Part shown: positions 1 through 10,921 of the stretch, one piece after another | Layout: each line of letters begins with the position of its first letter | Position numbering within the stretch: position 1 is the first letter of the stretch | Assembly: GCA_903632075.3 (NCBI GenBank) | Contig: CAHIKZ030002025.1 | Span: forward strand, 240,001 to 304,000 | Origin: Acanthosepion pharaonis | Lineage: Eukaryota; Mollusca; Cephalopoda; Sepiida; Sepiidae | Direction: 5' to 3' | DNA length: 64,000 nucleotides | Program-made: the position numbers and the translations under genes | Notes under the pieces: generated by a model | What the model saw: only the letters and a program-made list of their open reading frames with translations | The model's database searches: none | What the model was told of the DNA's origin: nothing

Positions 1-139
1 AAAGATGAAGTAATTATTAAACTGAAGTTGTAGAAGAATAAAGTTCCTGTTGCATGTTAGGAAATGTGAATTGGTAAAGTTGGTAAGAGTTCAGAAGAGG
101 TAAGAGTTCAGAAGAGTCAAGAGTTCATACTTGAGTGAA

Positions 140-600
140 TGTTGGTAATGATTTTAACGTCTGACCACATGGTCAAGACAGGAGTTCTTGAAGGTTACAT
201 TTTGGCAGCAAGGAATAAAATGCAAGAGAGAGCTTACATGTGTTTTGTTTATATAAGGTGGTGCATCACATGACTGGCTCAAGCCTTAGTGTGCAGGAAA
301 TTTCATACCTCGCATGCAGGATATCTGATTGGTCGGAATTGACCAATCAGGGAGCTAGTTTTGAGGAGATTAACCAATGAATGCTTGTCACATGATTTGT
401 GTGTATGTGATAATCACCACAGGAGAAGAGTGCATTTTCCCACGGGGGTAAGTGGTAAATGTGGAAGATTCCACATAATCATTTAATGTAATTGGAAATT
501 ATAAAAGTCAGAAATAAATATTTGCATTTTCTTTTTTTTTTTTCAGCTATATTCTGGTTAGTGTCATTTCCGAATAAGATCAAAATTTGGTCTGATGTTT
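140..600 (+). promoter_or_regulatory. LTR-like or promoter-like segment with CCAAT palindrome and TATA box
   Basis: The segment holds a perfect 10-bp inverted repeat built from two CCAAT boxes (CTGATTGGTC at 325-334, GACCAATCAG at 341-350), a further CCAAT at about 373, a TATA-like ATTATAAAAG at 498-507 and an AATAAA at 513-518, followed by a T-run. This order resembles the U3-R part of a retrotransposon LTR, and 'TTTGGT' near 586 could be a primer-binding-site remnant. I could not fix TG...CA ends or a target duplication, so a cellular promoter or chance is possible. Nothing recognisable lies upstream (1-140). Confidence 0.25.
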
Positions 601-1096
601 TAATCAAAGTATTTCATCTTCGCATGATTCATGTTTGAAATGCTGATAAAAAAAAAAGAAAGCAATATGCCAAGCTTAAATGATAAGCCAATAACAAAAT
701 AAAATAAGAACATATGACATGATTAGAAATTAGAGAAAAGAAAATATTGGCTGTGAAGCAATGAAGCAAGATGTCAAAATGACTGATGAAATAGATTAAA
801 TTAACTGATTGGGTAAGAAAAAGATATGGTATCTGAAACAAAAATGAAAAAGAGAAAACGAGGAGTACTTCTGGGACGTAACTGTTGGACTAAATAAAAA
901 TGATTTTAATATGGCACCTGTTTGGGTACCTCCCATAGAGTAATTGTTATCAAGCAAATCATGCACTCTCTATAGTATCATTGATCCTCACTAAGTTCCC
1001 TGTGTTTGTGAGCTAGTAGCAAACTAATCAAAATTTACTAAGCTTGAATTAGTAATAATTATATATCTCTTGTTTGTCAAGAATATCTTCAGAAGA
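601..1096. other. AT-rich segment, no gene seen
   Basis: All frames are short and low in complexity. I see no splice-flanked exon, repeat unit or RNA gene. Confidence 0.5.
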
Positions 1097-1437
1097 TTTT
1101 TTTTAATCATTTCACCCCAAGCAAGGCAATAAAGCCACTAAGACATAATGGGTTAGTGCGTGTAAGGGAATGTGAGGAAAAATAACACTGTTATTAATAC
1201 CATTAAAAAAGAAGAATTAAGAAGACAGTAGATAATGGTGGACATGGCATTTAAATTTTTGAAGATCAAAGTTAGCTGGGAAACAAGAAGCCAGAAGAAA
1301 GTTCCACAAGCAAGAAGTGTGATTGAAGAAACTGTCAGCATAGAACTTATGGTTGCATCTAGCCATTTCAACTGTAAAAAGACGAGACCTTACTCCCAAT
1401 CTAGTATTGTGCTTAAATTCATAAAGTCTAGAAACTC
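1097..1437 (-). mobile_element. LINE 3' end (jockey/CR1-like), degenerate
   Basis: Read on the minus strand, the fragment encodes the extreme C-terminus of a non-LTR retrotransposon reverse transcriptase (RSRLFTVEMARCNHKFYADS, then CLWNFLLASCFPANFDLQKF), in the order and spacing of the better-preserved copy at 38,968-39,562 (SHPFTVETPKCSH, SRLWNSLPYSCFP). It continues into the family's 3' UTR signature (complement of TTGCTTGGGGTGAAATG) and ends in an A-run, seen here as T at 1098-1105. It is 5'-truncated with frame breaks, as expected for an old LINE copy, and is not functional. Confidence 0.7.
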
Positions 1438-1442
1438 TCTTT

Positions 1443-1495
<53 letters not shown>
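1443..1495. repeat. (TC)n followed by (TA)n microsatellite
   Basis: About 12 TC units run directly into about 14 TA units. The TA tract borders the foldback element that follows. Confidence 0.9.
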
Positions 1496-1500
<5 letters not shown>

Positions 1501-1695
1501 TGAACATTGAAGTCAACACTTCGGAGGCAACAGGCTGTTTCAGGGTAGACATAATGAAACAGATGCATGAAACAGCCAGTCGCCTCTGAGTGTTGACTTC
1601 AGTGTTCACTTTTATATTTACATACGTTCTATCTCTGATATTGAGCACTTCATCCCATAAATATAGCACAACTTAAAACTTTCTTCATATATATG
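1495..1695 (+). mobile_element. Foldback element, family F1 copy 1
   Basis: Two arms form an imperfect inverted repeat: 1496-1542 (begins AAAAGTGAACATTGAAGTCA) and 1568-1614 (ends TTCAGTGTTCACTTTTA), separated by about 25 bp. A non-palindromic tail follows, containing CTATCTCTGATATTGAGCAC at 1630-1649 and CCCATAAATATAG at 1653-1665. Homologous copies lie at 17,005-17,205 (reverse) and 35,905-36,120. It is bounded by (TA)n on the left and TA-rich DNA on the right. No coding capacity, so it would depend on another element. The class is unknown; a foldback MITE is my best description. Confidence 0.65.
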
Positions 1696-1699
1696 TATA

Positions 1700-1914
1700 T
1701 ACATATGCATTGGGAATGTTTGTCACACATATTTGAATATTATCCGTTACATCATGTATCTAATAAATAATAAATAGCCAAAGACAACATACTATTAATT
1801 TGGTCTCTTTGCTTTTGATCATCTTTAGCATTTCTATCCTGAACTTTGACAAAGCTTTAATAAAGAGAAACATGTTAGATTAAGATCTGTTTCCTACTCT
1901 TTCTTTATTCTATC
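1700..1914. other. No feature seen
   Basis: Moderately AT-rich, non-repetitive within the window, with no open frame of note. Confidence 0.4.
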
Positions 1915-2004
1915 ATATATATATATATATATATAGATAGATAGATAGATAGATAGAATCAGACAGTGGCAGCTAGTTAGCTTGATATATATAAACAAAC
2001 TTTC

Positions 2005-2040
<36 letters not shown>

Positions 2041-2114
2041 GAATACACGAAGAGGGATAGTCATGAAGAGATAGATAGATAGATGAGAATATACGAAGAG
2101 GGATAGTCATGAAG

Positions 2115-2157
<43 letters not shown>

Positions 2158-2493
2158 ATAGATAGATAGTCATGAAGATAGATAGATAGATGAGAATATA
2201 GAAGAAGGGATAGTCATGAAAGATAGATAGATAGATAGAATATACGAAGAGGGATAGTCATGAAGAGATAGATAGATAGATGAGAATATAACGAAGAGGG
2301 ATAGTCATGAAGAGATAGATAGATAGATAGATATAGATAGATGTCAAAGAGAGATAGATAGATAAGAATACACGAAGAGGGATAGTCATGAAGAGATAGA
2401 TAGATAGATGAGAATATACGAAGAGGGATAGTCATGAAGAGATAGATAGATAGATGAGAATATACGAAGAGGGATAGTCATGAAGAGATAGAT

Positions 2494-2530
<37 letters not shown>

Positions 2531-2633
2531 CATAGATAGATAGATAGATAAGAATATACGAAGAGGGATAGTCATGAAGAGATAGATAGATAGATGAGAA
2601 TATACGAAGAGGGATAGTCATGAAGAGATCCTG

Positions 2634-2665
<32 letters not shown>

Positions 2666-2694
2666 AGAATACACGAAGAGGGATAGTCATGAAG

Positions 2695-2737
<43 letters not shown>

Positions 2738-2850
2738 AATACACGAAGAGGGATAGTCATGAAGAGATAGATAGATAGATAGATAGAAAGATAGATAGAT
2801 AGATAAGAATACACGAAGAGGGATAGTCATGAAGAGATAGATAGATAGAT

Positions 2851-2889
<39 letters not shown>

Positions 2890-2890
2890 C
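1915..2890. repeat. Composite (GATA)n satellite with a 28-bp interspersed module
   Basis: Runs of GATA (2-12 units) alternate with a fixed module reading GAATAYACGAAGAGGG then ATAGTCATGAAGA. I count 13 full copies starting near 2041, 2087, 2193, 2238, 2283, 2365, 2411, 2458, 2551, 2597, 2666, 2736 and 2805, plus a partial near 2165. Two module variants exist (ATACAC and ATATAC). The array opens with (TA)n/(GATA)n at 1917-1956, continues past a short unique stretch (1957-2005), and ends in (GA)n at 2850-2888. Minus-strand frames through it read HDYPSS/IYLS repeats, which are translation of the satellite and not protein. Confidence 0.9.
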
Positions 2891-2973
2891 AGAAAATGTA
2901 TAAAAGCAATAAGGAGAGAGTATCAAGTGACAAGAAATATGACAAAAAGGAGAAATAACCACAATGTACATAC

Positions 2974-2975
2974 AT

Positions 2976-3024
<49 letters not shown>
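2974..3024. repeat. (CA)n microsatellite
   Basis: An uninterrupted CA dinucleotide tract of about 25 units. Confidence 0.95.
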
Positions 3025-3027
<3 letters not shown>

Positions 3028-3428
3028 ATCCTTTGTTTTGATCTTGATAGTTTATATTTTGTTATTTTATTGAATTAAGAACAAATAATACTATAAACTT
3101 GACACTTTGATTGATTTTAAATAACTTATGCAGTTAATAGGAATCCAATAATTTCAAACTTATCCTAGGTCTGACATTTGATTGGTTAATCGAATTTGCC
3201 CCTCCCCAGCATGTTAGAGGTTTAGTTTTTTTTCCTCTTCCTGTTGGGGTATTGTTGCTTTTAAACCATAAAATGATCACTTATTCTTCAGTTAACCACC
3301 ACCATCTGAAGTAGCACCTATAGTGTTGAAGCATGATTGCATTTATGTAGTGGTTTCTAATTACTCTGTACTGAGCACTTTTTTAAAATATAATGTTTGG
3401 ACATTGAAATTAACTTATCTTACTCATG
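3025..3428. other. No gene or repeat recognised
   Basis: Ordinary AT-rich sequence with all frames short. Confidence 0.4.
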
Positions 3429-3429
3429 G

Positions 3430-3463
<34 letters not shown>

Positions 3464-3562
3464 TTTGAATAATTTTATATATTAACAGTATTTAGAAAAA
3501 TATGGCAAACTGGAAATCCTAACAGATGAAACAATTAAACTTTTCCAGTTTGTCATATTTAT
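3429..3562. repeat. (TA)n tract followed by a small foldback
   Basis: A (TA)n run at 3429-3458 is followed by an inverted repeat: AATATGGCAAACTGGAAAT near 3499-3517 and TTTTCCAGTTTGTCATATT near 3540-3558, with about 22 bp between the arms. TATATATA resumes just after it. It may be a very short MITE. Confidence 0.6.
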
Positions 3563-3567
3563 ATATA

Positions 3568-3812
3568 GTAGTTTTCACAGTGGAGGCTTGTATTTCAATA
3601 AGTCGATCCTAAAAGGGTCCGACGTACAGAACGTTAGGAATTTGAAAATAATAGTTAATGACGCAGCAATCTAGTTGTGGTGGTTGATACTTCAATGTCC
3701 GACATCGACTGACTCACTCAACTCACTGAGCCCAACTGGCGACTGCTACTACTACTTATTATGTGTGGGAGAGTCTATTACAATAGAATAGGTAATGTTC
3801 TGGTATAACATA
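3568..3812 (-). mobile_element. LTR-like dispersed repeat, family W copy 1
   Basis: Homologous along its length to 15,124-15,381. Shared blocks include CACAGTGGAGGCTTGTATTT, AATGACGCAG.AATCTAGTTG and GGGAGAGTCTATTA. On the minus strand it starts TGTTATA and ends near CTGTGAAAACTA, close to the TG...CA of an LTR. No coding capacity. A solo LTR is the likeliest reading; TATATA on both sides could be a target duplication but is uninformative in this AT-rich setting. Confidence 0.5.
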
Positions 3813-3819
3813 TATATAA

Positions 3820-3865
3820 AGAGAGAGAGACAGAGAGAGAGACAGAGAGAGACGAAGAAAGAGAT
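3820..3865. repeat. GA/CAGA-rich simple repeat
   Basis: Imperfect AGAGAGACAGAG tract. Confidence 0.7.
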
Positions 3866-3880
3866 TATCTTCTGAAAATA

Positions 3881-3981
3881 TACAGGGTGTCAAGCAAGTG
3901 AGATATAGGTATTAATAATTCAATTTTTTGACTTCAAATGTTATTTTTAGTGGATAACCATATTTGAGTGGAACATCCTGT
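3881..3981. mobile_element. Short MITE with ACAGGGTGT-type ends
   Basis: The left end TACAGGGTGTC (3881-3891) is an imperfect inverted copy of the right end GGAACATCCTGT (3970-3981). The element is about 100 bp with no coding capacity. Such ends are common in Tc1/mariner-derived MITEs; that assignment is by analogy. Confidence 0.4.
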
Positions 3982-3987
3982 TTTTAA

Positions 3988-4178
3988 ACAGCATTCATCG
4001 CCAGATTTAGGACAAATTAGGTGCTGTGCTAGTATAGTTATGAGGCCCCTTACTTGGGCCCTGAAGGAGCTAGGCCTGGTACGCCGACCCAGAAAGAAAG
4101 CTGCCTCTCCACCTGGGCAATGATACCCTGTGCTTAAGTGCACCTAAGTAAAATGGTAAATCCATCACTGACAGCATT
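3988..4178. mobile_element. hAT-like MITE with 8-bp target-site duplication
   Basis: The 175-bp element (3996-4170) is flanked by a perfect 8-bp direct repeat, ACAGCATT, at 3988-3995 and 4171-4178. The outer ends are an imperfect inverted repeat: CATCGCCAGATTTAGG on the left, and CAGTGATGGATTTACC reading inward from the right. An 8-bp duplication plus CA(G)-type ends is typical of hAT transposons. The interior is GC-richer than its surroundings and non-coding; the minus-strand frame across it is incidental. Confidence 0.65.
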
Positions 4179-4900
4179 TATTTCAGCCATAGAAATAAAC
4201 GCCGTTAAAAATATGTGACATTCTACTGAAAATATTTAATAAAAATATATTGAATTAAAAATACAAATCCATTAATTATTTAGAAAGACTGGTTTACATT
4301 TACAGCTTTCAAGTAAAATCTGAAGGAGACGACATTGCTTTAAGGTAAATAGATTAGGCTATGTAGAAATTTCAAAGAAGCAACTAAAAAAAAACATATG
4401 AATTTGATATGTAAAATAAACAAAAAAATATCTCATATTTTATCTCTACATTTATAACTTGAATGCATATGTGTGTTTTTATTTTTAAAATATGTTTACT
4501 TTAAATACAAAATTAAAAACAAAAAATCCCTGTATAAAATAAAGACTGTTTCCTCATTGTGCTAACCAGATACATTTAATAAAATTTAAATTATGTAATG
4601 GTTAGTCTTAATTCAGCACCTAAAGATCGTGTTGTGCATGAAACTCTGAGTCATAGTACCAGAGAGAAAAATATATGTATATTTATTAATAGTGAATTAC
4701 AAAAATGAAACTGAAAGTAAATTGGGTTTCATTTTTGCAATTTACTTATATGTTCTATAATAAATATATTGAGCTCACTTTTGTGGATCAGTCTTAATAT
4801 TTTATATTAATACGATCTACTTGGATTATTTAACCAATGAGTTTATAGCTCTGTTATATTGCATCAAGCACTATTTTATTAACAGCAGAAATCAATGTGA
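4179..4900. other. AT-rich segment with one small foldback
   Basis: The only structure seen is an inverted repeat of about 20 bp: GAATTACAAAAATGAAAC near 4693-4710 against GTTTCATTTTTGCAATTTAC near 4725-4744. No gene. Confidence 0.5.
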
Positions 4901-4904
4901 TATT

Positions 4905-4988
<84 letters not shown>
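4905..4988. repeat. (CA)n/(TA)n compound microsatellite
   Basis: About 15 CA units run directly into about 27 TA units. Confidence 0.95.
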
Positions 4989-4990
<2 letters not shown>

Positions 4991-5072
4991 AAATGTAATG
5001 AGAATGAAAAGAATATAAATTCAAACGTTCACAGCATTAATTCAAAGAGGGCTTAATAATATGAGCAGAAAA

Positions 5073-5924
<852 letters not shown>

Positions 5925-5974
<50 letters not shown>

Positions 5975-6142
5975 AATATGTGGTGCAGTTCAATTTATAT
6001 TGCAATGAATCATTCATACAAAAAGTAGATTAGTAAAAAATAATAATGTTAATGATATAAAATCTTTAAAATTTTGTTTGCAAAATTTTGCCATTTATAT
6101 TATTAACTTTACTAATCTGCATTTTGTATGAATGATTCATTG

Positions 6143-6200
<58 letters not shown>
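5925..6200. mobile_element. Foldback (family F2) embedded in (TA)n
   Basis: Arm 1 (5999-6037, containing AATGAATCATTCATACAAAA) is the near-perfect inverse of arm 2 (6109-6147, containing TTTGTATGAATGATTCATTG). Inner segments 6049-6076 and 6080-6106 are also mutually inverted, so almost the whole 150 bp can fold. (TA)n tracts flank both sides (5930-5972 and 6147-6200). Non-coding. Confidence 0.65.
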
Positions 6201-6204
<4 letters not shown>

Positions 6205-6341
6205 TATAATTTTTCATATAGACAAAAAACAACTTACTAACTACAAATAAAACTGCATTTCATTTTTGTTTCGATGCAGGAGCATCTCTACAGGTAAATG
6301 GAATAAAGATGGTCTTTGTCATGTGACTGTTTCTCTATTTC

Positions 6342-6343
<2 letters not shown>

Positions 6344-6400
<57 letters not shown>
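6344..6400. repeat. (TA)n microsatellite
   Basis: About 28 TA units; shorter TA runs follow near 6752-6774. Confidence 0.9.
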
Positions 6401-6402
<2 letters not shown>

Positions 6403-7067
6403 ATGTGAGTTTAGTCACCTAAGAAAATCAGCAGTCTATTATCAACTATGTGAATTTCCTTCCTGACAGACTTGCAATTCTTTGATAAAATTTACAGGAC
6501 TGACATTAGGCTAAAGTGGTACATGAGTTGTTATCAGGAGAAGGTCACTTCAAGAATATACAAAAGTCTTTAATGCAACATATATATAAAAAAATATGCA
6601 AGAGCAAGGCTGGCTACAAAGTTATCTGTGGATCTGTTGTTGCTGAGCTCAAAATAGAAGAGATAGCTTTCTTCTGTAAAGAAGGGATTATCATCATATA
6701 AAATACAGTATATGAAAAAAAATGATGCTTAAATTTACCTGTTTTCATACAGATATATATATATATATATATATAATAAAAAGGCTTGAACACTAGTACT
6801 CCATGGTTATAATTTATTACAATGGAATCGTAAATATGATCCAATTCATCAGACCTATAAATTCAAAAAGCTTTTTGATATGTACATATATGTATGTGTA
6901 TATTATTAATCACTAATATTATCAATATATATGTATATATATACATATTAGATGCTAGAATACAGCAGAATATACCTAGAAAAATCAGAAATGGAATATT
7001 CCAACTAAAGGACATTCATAATTGTTGGTTATTGGAATTTATTCTGTATACACCAATTACATACTTG

Positions 7068-7070
<3 letters not shown>
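6401..7070. other. AT-rich segment, no gene supported
   Basis: Short frames of about 60-77 codons run into TA repeats and show no family resemblance. Confidence 0.4.

Positions 7071-7123
<53 letters not shown>
7071..7123. repeat. (TA)n microsatellite
   Basis: About 26 TA units abutting the 3' end of the Helitron-like element. Confidence 0.9.
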
Positions 7124-7124
<1 letters not shown>

Positions 7125-7874
7125 TAGCAGCATGGCCCGTCATTGCCCATGCTTGATTTAAAAATCGTACAACTCATACAGTAATCACTATCACTTGACT
7201 TAAATATTTTTGCCCTTCCTTACCTTTAAACGAGTACCCTTTGCCATGCTAATGTTGCTACATGTCTTACGTCTTGCCTATCTCACACTGCGAATTTTTT
7301 TGAAGCTCCATACTAAACATTAAATCTGTTACGAAAAAAGAACTAACAAAATGAACACAAAACAATCAGCTTTAAAAAAGGACTCGTAACTGGAAAAACC
7401 AAATGAAAAAACAATGTTAACAACAAATACTTTTTCACACCCAACCCAGTTCTGTGGAATCAGAATCAATGTTGAGTTTAAGCAAGCGAATGAGCCAATT
7501 GGAGTAAAGTGCCATGCAGATTTAAATTTTTCCCACTTGTGACAAATGCAGCTATTGATTTTTTTGCATGCTAGTTAACATTCGTGTCGGTCAGCTGTTG
7601 GCTCTCACACTGGCCAATAGAATCTTGCTGCCTATTCGTGGCAGCCAGCTATTGGCTCTCACTCTGGCCAGTAGAAAATGGCCACAAACTATATGAAAAC
7701 TGCCGTAGAAGTATGAAAAAATCGATTATTTCCACTATCTATGAAAGTTGGGAAATGCAAAGTTGGTCTTGGCCTTCCCACTAACTTGGAGCATGTGCAT
7801 GTAAATTTTGGTGCAAATCTGTCGAAAATTGCGTCCGTGCATTCGTTACACACACACATCCTGTCTTTTATAGA
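7124..7874 (-). mobile_element. Non-autonomous Helitron-like element
   Basis: Read on the minus strand, the 751-bp element starts TCTATAAAAGACAGG and ends in CTAG, preceded by a hairpin-capable GC-rich segment (CATGG...CCATG). It sits between A and T. TC...CTRR ends, a subterminal 3' hairpin, A/T insertion and no terminal inverted repeats are Helitron hallmarks. The 5' end carries a GTGTGTGT run shortly after TC, like the related element at 29,658. Inside is a diverged tandem duplication around 7586-7675 (TTGGCTCTCAC.CTGGCCA twice). No Rep/helicase coding is present. Confidence 0.5.
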
Positions 7875-7924
7875 TATATATATATATATAGATTGTGACT
7901 TTCATAAGTATGCCATGTATGGCA

Positions 7925-8375
7925 CCAAAACTCATTCAAAAATATCTAAACTGTTAGCTGAAAACAACTGCTTTCTAAGATTAATCGTGGAAAAAGGCTT
8001 TCAGTGAGTAAAGACTGAGGATCTTGTCAAAGGTCATCATTCTTTGAACCTTGTGGATCAGTGTTACAGAATTACAAACAATGAAGTGTACCAAATAACA
8101 GAAACCAAATCACATGAGGAATACCAACAGCAGCAATGCTTAAAATGGATAGCACATAAAACACAGGGAGAAAATAATGACATAATCAAGATGTTGACAT
8201 TCCATACTACTTGAAATAAAATGTTAGGAAGTAAATTCCCATCAATACTGCAAAAAGTAATAAAAGCTACTGGACTTGAGAAACGTGTTTTTCTAAAAAA
8301 AAGTGTTTTAAGAAAAAGATTTTATAAATTTCAACTGAAACCAGTACTGGCTGCCAAAAGTCACCATTACCATTT
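7925..8375 (+). repeat. Unnamed dispersed repeat family X, copy 1
   Basis: Collinear with 19,300-19,715: both contain AGTGAGTAAAG, CAAAGGTCAT, CAAATAA.GGAAACCA-like blocks, ATAATCAAGATG, and end GATTTTATAAATTTCAACTG then CAGTACTGGCTG. Non-coding in all frames. I do not recognise the class; neither terminal repeats nor a poly(A) tail is evident. Confidence 0.6.
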
Positions 8376-8514
8376 ACTGATTTGAGTTACCACTTTTACA
8401 TTATGTGGCACTGGTTTACTTGTGCTTGGAGGTGCTCAGATGTTTTCTAAACCTCATATGATTCAGTCATCAATATACTATAAATTAGTCCAGATCTGTC
8501 ATGCAGAGCTCAGT

Positions 8515-8740
8515 TTTTTATCCTCTTACCATTCCACGCTACTTCATGTAAAAGGTTAGAAAGGAAACCCACATCAATATTGGAAAGAACAATAACAGCT
8601 ACAGGATGTGAAGAATTGTTTGAAGAGAAAGATTTTATAAATTTCATATTAAGAGAAAGATTTCATAACCTTTTTTTATGAGAAAGATTTTAATAATCTT
8701 TCCCTGAAAACAGTACTGGCTCATATTACCATCACCATTA
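8515..8740 (+). repeat. Dispersed repeat family X, copy 2 (3' part)
   Basis: Starts in the middle of the family (CATTCCACGCTACTT, GGAAACCCACATCAATATTG) and ends in the same GATTTTATAAATTTCA and ACAGTACTGGCT blocks, with an internal duplication of the AGAGAAAGATTT segment. Confidence 0.55.
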
Positions 8741-8959
8741 CCATTTTAGTTATTCTGCAATAATAAATGGTATGTAAGTTCCATTGTTGACAGTGTAAAA
8801 ATTACTAAAAAGAAGACATATTCTAAATTCCTGAATATGGCCAGTACATTTTGACTGTATTCATAATTGATGTAATAAATCTAAGTCCCTAGGGAGCATT
8901 GAGCCACAGTGTTAACATGATAGGAATTACTATTTTAGTAGTTTAATCTTGGGAGAAGA
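8741..8959. other. No feature seen
   Basis: AT-rich, non-coding. Confidence 0.3.
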
Positions 8960-9440
8960 ATTATAGCAAGAAAAAAGAATAATGACAAAAAAAAGAAGAA
9001 AGGCAAAAAATAAGAACAACAAAAATAATTAAAATAATAATATGGAAGAAAAAGAAGAAAAGACAGCAACAAAAAAAGAAAAATATTAAGAAGAAGAAGA
9101 AGAAAAAGAAGAAAGCAGATTGAAAGAAGAGAAAAAAAAAGATGGGAAAAATAAAATTAAAAGAAAATAAAGAGAAAAATATTAGGTGGAAAAATGTAAA
9201 GATATGAAAATGTTGTAAAAAGAAAATGTCCATAAAAAGAAGGGAAAACTAAGAGAAATAAATCTTGACAAGAAGAAATGGAAAGAGAGAAATATTAGAA
9301 TGAGAGAGAGAGAGAGATAAGCAGATAAAGAAATAGAAGGGAGAGAGAGTTGGAGTGAAACTAGAAAAAAGAAATACTAAAAGTGCAATTGAAGAAAGAT
9401 AGAAAAAATGAAAGAATAGAAAATCTGAAGAACCAGGAAA
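8960..9440. repeat. Purine-rich GAA/AAG low-complexity tract
   Basis: Nearly all A and G on the plus strand for about 480 bp, with no fixed period. The phenylalanine-rich minus-strand frames here are a by-product of base composition. Confidence 0.8.
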
Positions 9441-9727
9441 GAAAGAGAATAGCTGCATGGTTGATTGGGTAGAAGGGATGCAATTTTGCTGGTCATCATG
9501 GAAATTAATACTATTTAAATATATCTCCTTGATTTGATTTTTATATGGCATCCATTCAGGAATTGAAGATATATGAAGTGCAGTTTGCATGAAAAACTGC
9601 AGCCATATTGATTCTCAAGAAAGGATTTATACATTCTCTGCTTTGTCATTGTAATCCTAAAATTGGATTTACTTGTCTGTCAATCTCAAATATACAAGTG
9701 ATGCTTTTTAAACAACAAACAACATAA

Positions 9728-9729
<2 letters not shown>
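9441..9729. other. No feature seen
   Basis: Ordinary AT-rich sequence. Confidence 0.3.

Positions 9730-9780
<51 letters not shown>
9730..9780. repeat. (TA)n microsatellite
   Basis: About 25 TA units. Confidence 0.9.
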
Positions 9781-9784
<4 letters not shown>

Positions 9785-9923
9785 TGAAGAGAAAGAACAG
9801 TCAGATTAAAATCCACAATTCTTTGTCATTTTATTTTTAAAAAGTGCTCAATACAATGTAGAGCTTAATATTATTATTTAAAATATTTTAAATAATAATA
9901 TATATCTATATATCTATAAATAA

Positions 9924-9929
<6 letters not shown>

Positions 9930-9971
<42 letters not shown>
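9930..9971. repeat. (TG)n microsatellite
   Basis: About 20 TG units directly left of a MITE. Confidence 0.9.
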
Positions 9972-9973
<2 letters not shown>

Positions 9974-10083
9974 GGGTTAGTCAAAATTATGTTAACACTT
10001 TTAAAAAGTAGAAATCATTTATTCACAAATCATACATCATATATGCAAGATGATTTAACATGTTAACAAAATATTTTTGACTA

Positions 10084-10090
<7 letters not shown>
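9972..10090. mobile_element. Short MITE with TAGGGTTAGTCAAAA terminal inverted repeats
   Basis: The left end TAGGGTTAGTCAAAATTATG (9972-9991) is mirrored by the right end ending TTTTTGACTAACCCTA (10,074-10,089). The arms are about 25-28 bp and continue into TGTTAACA on both sides. Total length about 118 bp, non-coding. It lies between (TG)n and (TA)n tracts. Size and TA flank suggest a Tc1/mariner-type MITE. Confidence 0.6.

Positions 10091-10145
<55 letters not shown>
10091..10145. repeat. (TA)n microsatellite
   Basis: About 27 TA units between the MITE and the Tc1-like element. Confidence 0.9.
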
Positions 10146-10148
<3 letters not shown>

Positions 10149-10921
10149 CTGGACAGAATTATTCCCCCTCTTCCATAATTAAAAATAAAACTGTAATACC
10201 TCAAATTTTTATGGAATCTTCATGTGCATTTTTTCACAAATGATGAAATAATGGATTTCAACGAATGTACAGTGATGTCCACAAGAAAACTGTTATTTTA
10301 ATGTCAAACAATAATATAAAATCACCAAACAAAACATTTAACATAGGACAAAAATTACTGGCCCTCTTGCCTAAATAATCACTTGTGTAATCATTATTGT
10401 TGATCATTACCTTTTTGATAGTTCCTTACAAGATCATTAGACACACTGGTAGTCATTTTGCTCCATTCTCCCTTGGCAATAGTTTCTAGTTCTTCTAAAT
10501 TTTAAGGACTTCTTTCGTTTACTTTTTTCTTCAAATAGGCCCATAAATTTTCAATGGGGTTTAGGTCAGGGGCTTATGTGGGGTATGCCAATGCCTTAAT
10601 TTTGCTGTCATCTAAGTATTTTCTGTGTTTTGGGTTATTGTCATGTTGGAATGTCCACTGATGCCCCCAAAACCGCTTTCATGCACTTTATATTGTCATA
10701 TTTGTAGAATGAATAAAAGTACATTTGGTCTTCTTCATTACCTTTTAGAATGTTCTAGAAGGGTGTTTGAAAGCATATCATTTCATAATTTCATAATTTA
10801 CATGAAAATTTCATGAATCAACTATTTATGATAAATTCAGTAAATACTTGCAAATCTTCGTATCTCCTTAGAAAATATTCAAATATTCAGTTGTGGGAGA
10901 ATAATTCTGTCCACAACCATA
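10144..10921 (-). mobile_element. Deleted Tc1/mariner transposon with both terminal inverted repeats
   Basis: Left terminus AGTTCTGGACAGAATTATTC (from 10,145) and right terminus, read inward, GGTTGTGGACAGAATTATTC (from about 10,919 down) match at most positions, giving inverted repeats of about 25 bp beside TA dinucleotides. Length is about 778 bp, roughly half that of a complete Tc1-type element. A decayed transposase C-terminus lies inside on the minus strand. Confidence 0.75.
10395..10665 (-). pseudogene. Tc1-type transposase C-terminal remnant
   Basis: The minus strand reads WTFQHDNNPKHRKYLDD, then APDLNPIENLWAYLKKK, then LEELETIAKGEWSKM. 'FQxDNxPKH' and 'DLNPIENLW' carry the second and third acidic residues of the DDE catalytic triad of Tc1/mariner transposases, and both D and E are present. 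A stop codon lies just before APDLNPIEN, another follows VNERSP, and the spacing between the two residues (about 29) is shorter than the usual 34. Not functional. Confidence 0.75.

Noticed and set aside
1915..3025. Frames reading IYLS/HDYPSS or cysteine-valine repeats
   Set aside because: Translation of GATA, GA and CA simple repeats in arbitrary frames.
3934..4143. 69-codon minus-strand frame as a gene
   Set aside because: It runs through the hAT-like MITE and has no conserved features.
9971..9982. Interstitial telomere repeat (TTAGGGTTAG)
   Set aside because: Only about one and a half telomere units; the sequence is the end of a MITE and recurs inverted at its other end.
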